Assembly (NCBI GenBank): GCA_009801015.1
Contig: VHZZ01000253.1
Span: 52,843-76,179, forward strand
Length of the DNA: 23,337 bases
Direction of reading: 5' to 3'
DNA from: Silene noctiflora
Lineage: Eukaryota; Streptophyta; Magnoliopsida; Caryophyllales; Caryophyllaceae
In this document: positions 1-10,554 of the stretch, in pieces
Layout of the letters: the number at the start of each line of letters is the position of its first letter
Position numbering within the stretch: the stretch's first letter is position 1
Program-made: the position numbers and the translations under genes
The notes under the pieces: generated by a model
What the model saw: the letters and a program-made list of their open reading frames with translations, nothing else
What the model was told of the DNA's origin: nothing
Databases searched by the model: none

Positions 1-870
1 ATGATCAGTAGCATGAGATTTAGGTCATTTTTTCCAATTTTTTGGAAAATTAAAAGGTTTCTCAATGTTGGATCCGAGAGAAAGCTGAAATTAGCAGTTA
101 CAGAGACCCGAGAGTTCGCCAATTCCCTCATAAGACAGAAAAAACAGCAAATGCTGAAGAATCCTGCAGGAACTTCTTCAAAAGAAGCAGAGGACTTACT
201 GTCTAGGTTTCTGATATCTGACCACCTAGACGAGAAATTCGTGGCTGATATCATCATCAGTTTCACGCTGGCGGGCCGTGACACCACGTCATCGGCTCTG
301 ACGTGGCTTTTCTGGTTCCTTAACAAAAATAAACAGTCACAGGATGAAATTATAAAAGAAATAGACAAAACACATAATTCCTCTATTTATCAAGAAGTTA
401 AAGACATGACTTATACAGTTATACTCATGCTGCTCTATGTGAGTCCACGAGGTTATACCCGCCAGTCGTGGTTGACTCTAAGTAAGCCGGCAGTGACGAT
501 GTGTTGCCAGGAGGCACGGTTGTGAAGAAGGGCACAGCGGTGAGTTATACCCCTTATGCCATGGGAAGGCTGGCCGAGTATCGGCCTGAAAGGTGGCTGG
601 AAGAGTGGAATTGGAGGGCGATGAAGAGAAGTGGAAATTTGTGCCTCGTGATCCNTATTCATATCCGGTTTTCCAGGCCGGACCCGTGTTTGTCTAGGGA
701 GGGATATGGAGTTTTTACAAATGAAGAGGGTGGTTGCTGGTGTTTTAGCCAAGTTTCGAGTTGTTCCTGTGATTGATGAAGGGATCGAACCTGTGTATTT
801 ACCGTATTTGACTGCGAAAATGAAGGGTGGTTTGCCTGTTAGGATTGAAGAAAGGGCTCTAAGTCTCTAA
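1..870 (+). pseudogene. CYP94: Decayed CYP94 (CYP94A-like) P450, 3' half
   Basis: This is the C-terminal half of a cytochrome P450 of the CYP94 family (fatty-acid or jasmonate oxidases at the ER). The opening frame reads from the F-G region through the I-helix AGRDTTSSALTW at about 271-306. It then breaks in several ways. An 8-bp insertion at 417-424 shifts the frame just before the ExxR helix (ESTRLYPP, 441-464 in the new frame). A TAA lies at 483-485, where relatives have an acidic residue. An in-frame gap removes about ten residues before RPERW. Another shift falls near 618, and one base is missing in the haem loop at 683-686, so FQAGP runs into a stop before the Cys codon. Downstream the +1 frame recovers the normal C-terminus, ending in TAA at 868-870. 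One base is N (655). The 5' half lies outside the window. It is a different lineage from the two intact CYP94 genes. Pseudogene status is firm; the subfamily is inferred. Confidence 0.88.
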
Positions 871-1311
871 CCAACTGACATGTTTTTTGGGTTTGTGTGG
901 TGTGGCATTAGGGGTTGGTAGATCAAGTCTGGTTGGGTGGGCTAATTTAGCTCAGTTCATACCGGGTTGAATGGTTACGAGTTGAGTCCTAGCGCAAGTC
1001 ACTTTAAATTTAAACTGTGCTTATTAATGCTTTATTGATCTATCTTACTTGAATCGAGTCACATTCATACCAAATCGGATGGCAAAACCAAAAAAAACTT
1101 ATAAGACGGATGTTCCTGGATCGTTCAGAAGAATAACCAGCATTCCGATTTTCATATTTGCAATATGATTAGCTTACGTATGGCGGTCGATTACTCGTAA
1201 TTAATTAGCAAAAGGTGATCAACACTCATGAGTCGTAATAATAAATATTTAATTAATCCTTCAAAAAGCATCCTTAGTTAGTAATCATGTCCAGCATTAT
1301 GAACTAAATAA
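871..1311. other. Spacer between P450 pseudogene and CXE duplication
   Basis: No gene is seen here. The first 150 bases are relatively GC-richer and hold GGGTTG-type words that recall the hAT-like element at 3784-4205, but no ends or target-site duplication could be identified. The rest is AT-rich. Confidence 0.5.
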
Positions 1312-2944
1312 AATTATCATATTCTTATTCCAAACACTAGAAAACAACTACTCGGATTTTAAACTAATAGAAATAAAATGATGAGTATAAATTATTGTGT
1401 AAGGACGTTGTATATGGCTATGTATAGATATACCTTAACCCTTTGTCCCGAACATTTTTCTTACTTTTAATTAAAATATTCTCAAATGAATGTAAAATGT
1501 ATTAACAATCTTACATGATAATAGCGATTTTGATTCTCATTCTTCATGCTTACAATTAAGCTGAGGATACAGAATCAGATATAAGGCCTCTTAACAAAGT
1601 TCATTCAAAAATGGAAGACCAAACAAAATCGAAAATAAACAGAACCAACAATCCGACTGATGAAATATTTGCTGATTATTCTCCAACGTTTCGGGTCTAC
1701 AAAGATGGTCGAGTAGACCGGTTGAATGTCACTAAACCAGTCCCGGCGTCACTCGACCGTAGAACTGGGGTCGAATCCAAAGACATAATAATTTTCCCAG
1801 AAACCGGGGTGTCTGTTCGGGTATTCAACCCGATACAAATATTCCAAAGTTCAACCGGTAAAAAAATGCCACTCATAATGTATTGTCACGGAAGCGGTTT
1901 TTGCTCAGGCAGTACCTTTTCTCCGGTTTACCACTATTTTCTAAACCGGTTGGCTCTCGAAACACGGGCCATTATTGTATCGGCCGAATATCGTAAAGCG
2001 ACTGAATACCCGCTTCCGGCCGCTTACGATGATTGCTGGGAAGCTCTCTTGTGGATCTTTTCCCATGATCCTGATACTTACTCGGGTAATAATACTTCCT
2101 CTATTTCAGTCAATCTTACGACAAATTCAAAAAGCGAAAACAATGTTGTAGAATTGATAAGCAGAACTTACCTTAGTACCCCTGTGTTTTATCGAATGCT
2201 TCAGGATATTTGAAAAGCTTAAAGAATCCAGCGAAACAGATTAACGTAACACATTTGCCTAAAGAACCATGGCTTGAGTCCGGTAAAGTCGACTTCAGCC
2301 GAGTTTTCTTGAGCGGGGACAGCTCAGGTGCTAACGTGGCGCACCAAGTCACCTTACGGGCAGGCATAGAACTAAATAGAAAGATCATCAACGGCCTCGT
2401 TCTAATCCAGCCTTTCTTCTGGGGGAAGGAGCGGATTGGGAACGAGGTTATCAACTGTAAGCGAGGCCCAGGCGGGGCAGCGTTAGCAGATAAATTATGG
2501 GCAGCTGCACGATGGGGATCGCCTGCAAGCGTGGATGACCCGTGGATGAACCCGGCTAAGGACCCAACATTGTCGAGCCTCGGGTGTCGAAGAGTGTTGC
2601 TTTGCTTAGCTCAAGAGGATGCATTGAGAGACAGAGGATTGCTGTATGAGAATGCACTAAAGAAAAGTGGATGGTTAGGAGATGTTATAGTCGAAGAGAT
2701 TATAGGAGAAGATCATGTATTTCATCTTATAAAACCTTCATCTACTAAAACTCTGGATTTGATTAGACAAATTCAGGTTTTTGTTAATTGTAGTAATCCT
2801 GAATCAAAACTCTAGATTTCATGTATCTAATTTAATTTCTCTCTTTCGGAACTAAATAAACAGTTTTACATAAATTTAATGTTCATTAGCAGAAGTTACA
2901 TTACATTCATCTACTTCTCGATTTATGTTAGAGGTGATCAAATG
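1312..2944. repeat. Tandem duplication unit 1 (CXE)
   Basis: This is the first copy of a duplicated block that recurs at 3064-4979. Similarity starts at a shared ATTATCATATTCTT box about 300 bp upstream of the CXE start. It runs through both exons and the intron and ends at GTTAGAGGTGATCAAATG (2927-2944; second copy 4962-4979). Outside these limits the flanks do not match by eye. The copies differ by indels in the 5' flank, exon 1, the intron and exon 2. Confidence 0.8.
1611..2815 (+). CDS. CXE: Carboxylesterase (plant CXE, alpha/beta hydrolase), one intron
   Basis: Predicted exons are 1611-2085 and 2205-2815 with a 119-bp GT-AG intron (2086-2204), giving 361 residues, slightly longer than the roughly 320-345 usual for plant CXEs. 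The joined protein has the alpha/beta-hydrolase_3 landmarks: the oxyanion-hole segment HGSGF (93-97), the EYR...PLPAAYDD segment (126-141), nucleophile Ser198 in GDSSG, and acid and base at about Asp297 (QEDALRDRG) and His329 (GEDHVF). No signal peptide is seen, so it is probably cytosolic. The family hydrolyses small esters; some members are dehydratases or, without the catalytic His, gibberellin receptors. Here the triad is complete, so an enzyme is likely; the substrate is unknown. The usual HGGG reads HGSG, which may weaken the oxyanion hole. The ATG at 1611 is supported by the identical context in the second copy. An alternative in-frame acceptor at 2231 would shorten the protein by 9 residues. 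Confidence 0.85.
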
Positions 2945-3291
2945 GAAACAACCAACCGACAAGTAAACCGTAAAAGTAAAGAACAGCAAACAATAATGAA
3001 ATGAGACCGTATTTAGGGTCAAACCTAGGGCAAAACCTTTCAAATCGAAAGTAAAACCCACAATAATTATCATATTCTTGTTCCAACACTAGAAAACAAC
3101 AACCCGGATTTTAAACAATTAAAAATAAAATGACCAAATTCAAATTATTGTGTATAATAGGTAGCTATACCTTATTTACTATTATCCTCAAATGAGGCCG
3201 GTGTAACATGTATTGTAGGATGGTGATCGTATAACGATAATCTTGCATGTTAGTTATTGCTAATCTTCGATTCTACAAAGTTCATTCAAAA

Positions 3292-4887
3292 ATGGAAGAT
3301 CAATTAAAACAAAAAATGGAAGATCAAACAAAATCGAATATAAACAGAGTACTCAGCAATCCAAGTGACGAAATATTTGCCGATTATTCTCCCACGTTTC
3401 GGGTTTATAAAGACGGTCGAGTAGACCGGTTGAATGCCACTAAACCAGTGTCAGCCTCACTCGATTGCAGAACCGGGGTCGAATCGAAAGACATAATAAT
3501 CTCCCCTGAAACCCGAGTGTCGGTTCGGGTATTCAATCCGATACAAATATTCCATAGTTCTATAGGCGGCAGAAAAATGCCACTCATAATGTACTGTCAT
3601 GGAAGCGGTTGGCGCTCCAAACACGGGCCATTATTGTATCGGTCGAGTATAGTAAGGCGACTGAATACCCGCTTCCGGTCGCTTACGATGATTGCTGGGA
3701 TGCTCTCTTGTGGATCTTTTCCCATTATCCCAACACTTATTCTGGTAATAAATTAACAATACATCCTCTATTTCAGTCAATTTTAGAGGTGGCAATTTGG
3801 TCAAGTCAATTCGGGTTATGTTGGGTCAACCAGCTTTTTTGGGCTGAATTGGGTTCGGATTGGGTCATTTTATGTCAAAAGATGTATAGATTCGGGTCGA
3901 GTCATTATCGGGTCTAGCTATTTTATTGCATTAGTTCAATTTTTTGCCATTAAAATTAGTTTTCGAACATTGGTTTAATTATTTCATTATTAAGTCAAAA
4001 GTAACAAACGGAACACTAAATAACTTTCAATTTGATCAATATTAAGCTTAATAATTATCGGGTCATCAATTTAATAGGGTCAAAACCGGGTCGGGTTCTG
4101 GTTACAGGTCTACATGGGGGCTGGCCAGTTTCGTCTTGCAATATTCTCGGGTTCTGTCGGGTCGACTTTGTTCGGGTTTGGGACGGGTTAGACTTGTTGG
4201 CTCTAGTCAATTTTTTAAAAAAGCTTAAACAATTTAGTGGAATTGATAAACAAAATATATTACCCGTGTGTTTTATCGAATTCTGCAGGATATTTAAAAA
4301 GGGTAAAGAATCCAGTGAAACAGACTGGCCGAATACATTCGACTAAAGAATCATGGCTTGAGTCCGGTAGAGTCGAGTTTTCTTGAGCGGGGACAGCTCA
4401 GGCGCCAACGTAGCGCACCAAGTCACCTTACGAGCAGGCGTATGTAGAAGTTAACAAAAAGATCATCAACGGCCTCATCCTAATCCAGCCTTTCTTCTGG
4501 GGGAAGGTACCAATTGGGAACGAGATCAGTAAGCGAGGCCAAGACGGGGCAGCCTTGTCAGAAAAATTATGGGCAGCTGCGCGGTGGAGATCGCCTGCCA
4601 GCGTGGATGACCCGTGGATGAACCCGGCTAAGGACCCAACATTGTCGAGCCTCGGGTGTCGAAGAGTTTTGATTTGCTTAGCTCAAGAGGATGTATTGAG
4701 AGACAGAGGATTGCTGTATGGGAATGCACTAAAGAAAAGTGGATGGTCAGGAGATATCAGAGTTGAAGAGATTAAAGGAGAAGATCATGTATTTCAGCTT
4801 ATAAAACCTTCATCTCCTAAAACTCTGGATTTGATGAGACAAATTCAGGATTTTGTTAATTTTAATAATCCTGAAACAAAACTCTAA
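3292..4887 (+). pseudogene. CXE: Carboxylesterase pseudogene, paralogue of the upstream CXE
   Basis: This is the sister of the gene at 1611-2815 and is broken in several places. The start context matches copy 1, but the first codons are duplicated (MEDQ...KMEDQTKSN). Exon 1 is in frame to the HGSG codons, then loses 52 bp relative to copy 1 at 3606-3610, between two CGGTT repeats. The frame changes and the oxyanion-hole/alpha-helix segment is lost. The homologous donor (3745) and acceptor (4288) are retained, but the intron is 544 bp instead of 119 because of a hAT-like MITE. Exon 2 carries a 10-bp deletion just before the GDSSG codons (near 4374) and a 4-bp insertion near 4443. From 4555 the reading frame is open again (SEKLWAAARW to the stop at 4885-4887) and includes the Asp and His motifs. 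It has no plausible full-length product. Confidence 0.88.
3776..4213. mobile_element. hAT-like MITE with 8-bp target duplication, in the CXE pseudogene intron
   Basis: The element occupies 3784-4205 (422 bp). It begins TAGAGGTGGCAA and ends TTGTTGGCTCTA, imperfect inverted termini (8 of 12 positions). The 8-bp direct repeat GTCAATTT flanks it at 3776-3783 and 4206-4213. The TAGAGGTGGCAA end and the 8-bp target duplication are typical of non-autonomous hAT elements. The interior is rich in GGGTC/GGGTT words near both ends and carries no transposase. The same intron in the upstream paralogue lacks the insertion, giving an empty-site comparison. Confidence 0.82.
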
Positions 4888-4979
4888 ATTCCATATATGT
4901 AATTTTACTCTTTCGAAACTAAATAAACAGCTTTATGTAAATTTAATGTTTTTTAACAAAAGTTAGAGGTGATCAAATG

Positions 4980-7376
4980 CGGCTATGTGCTGGGTTCGCA
5001 TTAATTTTGATAGTCTACGGACAAACTTGTTAATTATTAACCGGTTTGGAGCTTTGGATAGGTTAATGAATCAAGCCTTTGTAAATTTTAGAAAATTTAT
5101 TATCTATACATTTTTTTTTTGTTTGATGTCGGACGTATTGAGTTCAATGAACGGGACGTGACTACGACTACGACTACGAGACGGCCGAAAGAGTAGTTCT
5201 AATTTATGGATCATAATAAAGAGTCATGTGATTAGTCTCTATTAGCAAGTCAATTGTGGTTTACGACCTTCAAAAGGTCTAATCAAATGTTTTTTTTATT
5301 GTTAATCCACTAGTCTTTTTTGTATGTTTATTTGGCTTTCATTTTCTTCAATAATAGCAAGTTGCTCAAGTAGTTGAAGTATACTCCCTATACTTTACTC
5401 TTACTTTCAATAAAGATTTATACAACTTCCTTTGATTGAGACTTTGATTGACCATTACTCGTATTATTTATTGAGTACCCTAATTGCGAGACTTAATTTA
5501 ATTGAACGTTTTGATGTACTCCGCATAATTTATGAGGCACTCTGATTTCGTACAATATGACTTAATTTAATTGAACGTTTTGGTTGTTCGTTTACCTTTG
5601 TTTAAAATCTCTTTCACGGAAAAAAGTAAATGGTTGATTGATCAAACCGAGTATTATAATTTCTATATAAAGTTCATTATTTTCATTTTGTCGAACCTTT
5701 AAGTTATCGATCATAGTTTGCGTCATTACTGAACCTTATTAAGTCGATATTTCTATATACGGAGTATTAGTTTCCAAAACCTTTCATATATTTTTAATTA
5801 ATGTATTTTAAGTCAAATAATAGCAAGCGGTACGTTGTTCCAATTAAGTCCATAACTTGAAAAAGAACAACTCGTAGATTTCATGTGAGTACCATAATTA
5901 ATACCTTAAGCACGTATACAACTAGTCTACTAGTATACTAGCATGAATTGAAACTTTATTTTTGGCTAATTAAATCCATGAATGACATTAATTAGGTTAT
6001 AAAACATCAATTTTATTGATAGAAATTAAGGGTGTGAATCATGGGACCGTACTCAAAAGAATGCACATGAGTCTTGATTATTCTTCTTTAAACGCATTTA
6101 ACTTCGAATCGACTCTTTAACCATACACAATTTTTTTTTAAAAGACCGTCGTTGACGGGAGATTTTTTTTTTTTTTTTTTGGTCTCATTTTATGTCATGT
6201 ATTATGTATTAAATCATATCGTTTTCATTTTTGGACACAACCTCAAGATGAAATAAAAAAATAGATACGAAATTTATTATTTTGAAGCGCCAAAAACAGT
6301 GATGACGATATAAGAAATAAATGCCAAATGAAACCGAGATCTATACTTTTTTTTATTTTGCCAGCTAGTTATTTACATTTAATTAAAATACTCGTTAAAA
6401 ATGAATAAAAACATAAAAAACTAAATGAAACAAACGAACTGAGGAACTATGTAGGTAAATCTCCCCCCATAGCAATTAATTTCTCTATCTTCCTTACCTC
6501 CACCTTGAATCAACCAACAATGGCTATTTGATCGAATGTCGTGAAAATTAGCTAGAGTTAGTGGGTGGGGTTGAAATTTTTAGTTAAAATTTTCAAAAAA
6601 AATTCGAAATCTCCTTATAATATTACTCTTTCGCTCTCGCTGGCTTAAAATCCTGGCTAAAGCTGTATCATTTGAGTAATTTGGTAACTTTGGACTAGTT
6701 GAGAGATGAATATGAAAAAATTGTATTATTATATTATTTTATAATATAAAAACAAAATATAAATAGATGTAGTAGTTTGAAAAGTAGCAACATGTAAGGT
6801 GTAACATCGTTGCCCTAATTCAAATAAAATTACTTTTGAGTTTTTTTTATGAATTTTTTTCGGTAATTTTCAACGTAGTACCTTCAATTTATACTATTAT
6901 ACTATTATATGCAAAGAAATAGAGGTTAATTATTGGTGAAACATTATTCGTGCATTTATGTAGGTGCAAAGGTAGATGGACGTGCTACATGTTGCATGCA
7001 ATTGCATGCAATTTTTATTAACAATTGCTGTATATATGAAAGAAAGAATTGGCATCTCACCATAAAAATCGGTGATCTTTCCTCTCATAATAAATGTAAA
7101 CGGTGGTGATCCACTATATATCGATCGATCGGTCCCATACTTGTGTTGTATATTTGGGTTTACGTAGTCCACACTTTGTCTTGGTCGTAAATTCGAGTAT
7201 AAGATATTTTATCGAGTCACCGGCTTTGTAAGATCGTCTTATTGAGAAACATTTCGTATTTGATGACTAATAAGATTTGTGTGATAACTAATAGGATACT
7301 TGTTCGTTATTAAGTAAGTACACACGTATTGATGTTGTTATGGATTTCTAATATTAATTAGAAGTTTAGACCTCGA

Positions 7377-7378
<2 letters not shown>
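4980..7378. other. AT-rich intergenic spacer, part 1
   Basis: No coding region or RNA gene is recognised. It contains an imperfect local duplication in which GACTTAATTTAATTGAACG recurs 69 bp apart (5490 and 5559), a CGACTA triplet run near 5164, and a T tract at 6163-6180. A short GCATGCAATTGCATGC palindrome lies near 6995. Open frames here are short and show no family resemblance. Confidence 0.5.

Positions 7379-7424
<46 letters not shown>
7379..7424. repeat. (TA)23 microsatellite
   Basis: An uninterrupted TA dinucleotide run of 46 bases. It is expected to be length-polymorphic; no function can be assigned. Confidence 0.97.
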
Positions 7425-7426
<2 letters not shown>

Positions 7427-8553
7427 TATAATAGAAGAATCACTAGATACTTGGCAATCTCAGATTAAATTTTTTCCCGCCTAACATTCTCTTAACAATA
7501 TTTTATTCTTGGGGTCTACACATATTTGCATAATGGAAAAAAATCTCTTTCAAAATATTTCATTTGAATATTAATTAATTAGTATTAGCAAATGCATATT
7601 TCATGGGACGGGAGATTGTACATGTTTTTAACAATGGAGTACATAATATTGACCTTTTGATTCACCTAAAAAAAGAGTTGCATTACAAGATGCGCTTAAA
7701 TTTTTGACAATCATTTTTTTAAGTTAATATGTTATTACTTTTGGAGCAATGTTAAGCCATTGATTAATTTTACAAATACTCAAATGCTCCTAGAAAACCA
7801 TTTTTTACACAACAAACATGTTTTACGGGAGATTAAAACTATCTATAGTGATTTTAGCTTAATTTAATAACGTGAAATCATTTTATATAAGACTTATTAG
7901 TTATTTTTATATTTGGAAATAGCAAATCTTTTGTAAACGGATTTCCAATTTCACAAATTTTTAGTTAAGACGACAATCACAATTGATTTAAGTAAGAAAA
8001 AAATAAAAAGTGGATTGGAATAGGTCTTAATTTAAGATGGTCAAGACCAACTATTATAATAGTTTATTTATATTAACTAATAAACTCATTAAAGATTCCT
8101 CATATATGACATATAAATATATAATTAATATTAACTACATAAATTGTTTTACACTGTATAAGACTGTCTTACCATAATAATAAGTCAAAAGGCATAACCT
8201 ACCCACTTTTTAACTTTTAATTTAAATTAATATTAACTACGAATATTATATTGGGCCGTCGACCTTGTGATAAAATAGCTGTAAAATACTATAAATTTTA
8301 CTATTTTGTATTAGTTACATGCATACTATTACACGAGTACCAAACCTATAGTTTTGGGAGAGTTTTTGACAAGGATATATATGGGTGGTTCTGAATTAAA
8401 CAATTAGGTAATTACTAATGAGTGGTTTTCAACATAACTATATTCTATAAAGGGTGTTGGTACAAATATTTATATTAATTTAGTGTAAAATCAGGTAGTA
8501 AAAAAGTCAATGCAATTCGCCGAAAATATGGGTAGTACGGGTTTTAGCATCTA
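7425..8553. other. AT-rich intergenic spacer, part 2
   Basis: No gene, RNA gene or clear transposon ends are seen. The stretch is strongly AT-rich with short, unrelated open frames only. Confidence 0.5.
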
Positions 8554-8694
8554 TTCTTTTCGGCTGAAAAGAGCTGAACTGAACTGAAGTGATTTTAATG
8601 AAGCTGAATTGAACCGAACTGAACTGACGCACAAATTAATTTGTAAAGAGATGAGTTGGACTAAACTGAACCGAACTGAATGGAGCTGAACTTA
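8554..8694. repeat. Dispersed GAACTGAAC-rich repeat, copy 1
   Basis: This is one of three copies in the window (others at 9083 and 14430). All begin with a TTCTTTTTCGGC-like start and continue with many GAACTGAAC units. This copy shares with copy 3 an internal AATTAATTTGTAAAGAGATGA-like segment. Its 3' end is less clear than in the other two. It may be a MITE family; no target-site duplication was established. Confidence 0.6.
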
Positions 8695-9082
8695 ACCACA
8701 CATAGCCCATTCTGCAGTCTGCACTATGTCGTTAATAGTTACACGAACATTGTTGTATTAGTGTTAAAAGCATATTGGAAAACATTCTGTGAAGGTGTAT
8801 TGCTCTTAAGCCATAAGATACTTATTTTCTACGTGTACCTTTTAAGTCGATGTCACTGAGGCGTGTACCTTTTAATGGTAAAAATATAATAAATGTTGAA
8901 TTTCAATTTAATATACTTTAATTTGTATGTATAAAATATTGTACATTCAAATTAAAATTGAATAATACTATAACTACAAAATTTGAGGTTCTAAGCTAGT
9001 AGCCAAATATATGAGGTTCAATTCCTTACTAAAAAAATATTTGAGCAGGAAATTTTATAGAGTTGCTTATTCTTTCAGGCCA

Positions 9083-9292
9083 TGTTCTTTTTCGGCCGAT
9101 AAGAGCTAAAACTGAATTAAATGGAGCTGAATTGAAATAAACTAAACCGAATAGAGCTGAGTTGAACTAAACTGAACTGAACTGAATTAGAGTTGAACTG
9201 AACTGAAATGATGAGTTGATTGAATTCAATGAAGGCGAAGTGAACTAAACAGAGTTGAACTGAACTCAAATGATTTGAAATTACATCAGAAA
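9083..9292. repeat. Dispersed GAACTGAAC-rich repeat, copy 2
   Basis: The longest of the three copies. It starts TGTTCTTTTTCGGCC and ends near GAAATTACATCAGAAA, an end shared with copy 3 (GAAATTAAGTCAGAAA). The reverse complement of that end resembles the start, suggesting short imperfect terminal inverted repeats. It lies just upstream of the first CYP94 duplication unit. Confidence 0.6.
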
Positions 9293-9318
9293 TAACATAG
9301 TTTTAGGGAAGGTTAGTG

Positions 9319-9322
<4 letters not shown>

Positions 9323-9351
<29 letters not shown>
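9323..9351. repeat. A29 homopolymer
   Basis: A run of 29 A residues at the left edge of the first CYP94 duplication unit. The length should be treated as uncertain because homopolymers are error-prone. It could be a retroposon tail, but no SINE body or target duplication was found. Confidence 0.9.
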
Positions 9352-10391
9352 CAAAGAAAGAGTCGTAGGCACTAGATGAGTTGAAGAGTGGAGTACTCCT
9401 ACTAGATAAGGAGTCAATTTGATGTTGTTACAAGTTGGCATTAAGTAAGTAATAATAGTGTGTCTTGTACCCCAGGTAATTGAATGCCTACATTCTTGAT
9501 ACTCTATTACTCCCTATTTCATATTTGTCGAATGAACAACATTAAAGACCCACCCTGCAACTTGTACTTGGAGAGTTGGAGGATCTATAGTACTACATAT
9601 TTACTCCATTGCATGCATACAGGGAGTACTCCGTCAAATTTTGGTACTATGGTACAATTCCAGATACAAATAATCTTAACGGCTAGTCTTACTTAGAACG
9701 TAGTATCCGTTTTACTCCTAAAACCGACCCAAGTATAAGTACTCCAACAAAGTTTTAGAATGATATTTATTTAACTAGTTTTAATAATAAAACGGATATA
9801 TATGTATGTCATTTAAACTAGTTGTGTAAGTTTTTTGTAGAATTGGTGTGAGGTCTTCGCATGTTAAAAAGATTACTAAAATTTGTATGTTGATTATTAA
9901 TGAGAGATTATTTACGATAAATTATTATTAATAATATGAAACAACATAATTCACAAAACATTGTTGAAGTGACGCCTTACACAAGTGTTTTACTGTTTTT
10001 TCACTTTAACTAACATGGTTATTATGCTATTTTTGTCCGTGAACCTATTTTATATAATAATAATGTAAAACAGCTTTACAAGAGACGCTTTTAATTGAAA
10101 GGATAGTGTCACGAATAAACGTATAAGTAGTCCAACAAAGTTTTAGATAAATTATCGTAAATAAACAGAGTGACTTATGTCATGAATTATGAAAATCCTT
10201 TGAATTTGCTATTAAACGGTTTTGTCCGTTTTACACTTTAAACGCATATAGTCGTCTTAAAGGAGATCGGAGTAAATTTTATTTAATACTTCATTGTCTC
10301 ATCTAATTATTGAAGTCATGCATGACTAATTAATAGTCTAATACTAATAATCTATACAAAAATCGCATTGATGTAAATCATGATAATTAGG

Positions 10392-10485
10392 TTGCTAATC
10401 ACATGGTGGAATTGTCAACTTACTCAAATATCGTTCATCCGGTGTATATATACTAGTGTGCTAACCTAACATTTAGCATGCAAAT
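10392..10485 (+). promoter_or_regulatory. Conserved core promoter of CYP94 gene 1
   Basis: This 94-bp block is nearly identical to 14619-14703 upstream of the second CYP94, while the DNA just upstream differs. It holds a CACATG E-box (10400-10405), a TATA box in GTATATATAC (10444-10453) and a CATGCA RY motif at about 10478. The ATG follows about 100 bp after the TATA box. Compared with copy 2 it has 9 extra bases between two TCAA words. CACATG is a known MYC-type bHLH site, but its use here is inference. Confidence 0.7.
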
Positions 10486-10554
10486 CAAATCAAATCAAAC
10501 CAAATAAACTTCCTTCCATTTCTAAAATTAATCACATATATCAAACCATAAACA

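Larger units (their letters stand above)
3064..4979. repeat. Tandem duplication unit 2 (CXE)
   Basis: This is the second copy of the block at 1312-2944, head to tail and separated by about 120 bp. It is longer mainly because of the 422-bp insertion in its intron, and it lacks 52 bp of exon 1 and 10 bp of exon 2. The 3' flank, including the ACTAAATAAACAG box after the stop codon, is conserved in both copies. Confidence 0.8.

Noticed and set aside
453-752. Minus-strand open frame across the CYP94 pseudogene
   Set aside because: It is the antisense shadow of the decayed P450 exon, whose sense strand carries the I-helix, ExxR and haem-loop remnants.
2086-2213. Reading the CXE as two separate genes split at the TGA at 2211
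   Set aside because: A GT-AG intron (2086-2204) joins the frames, and the same donor and acceptor are kept in the second copy.
4032-4346. Open frame of 104 codons within the CXE pseudogene intron
   Set aside because: It lies mostly inside the hAT-like MITE and intron, and its GGGTC-rich sequence gives a meaningless translation.
6985-7015. GCATGCAATTGCATGC palindrome as a regulatory hairpin or miRNA precursor
   Set aside because: Too short for a precursor stem, and no gene is nearby.
9323-9351. A29 run as the tail of a retroposed gene or SINE
   Set aside because: No SINE body, processed coding sequence or target-site duplication could be found around it.
9484-9696. 70-codon open frame upstream of CYP94 gene 1
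   Set aside because: The same stretch in the second duplication unit is interrupted by indels and MITEs, so the frame is not conserved.
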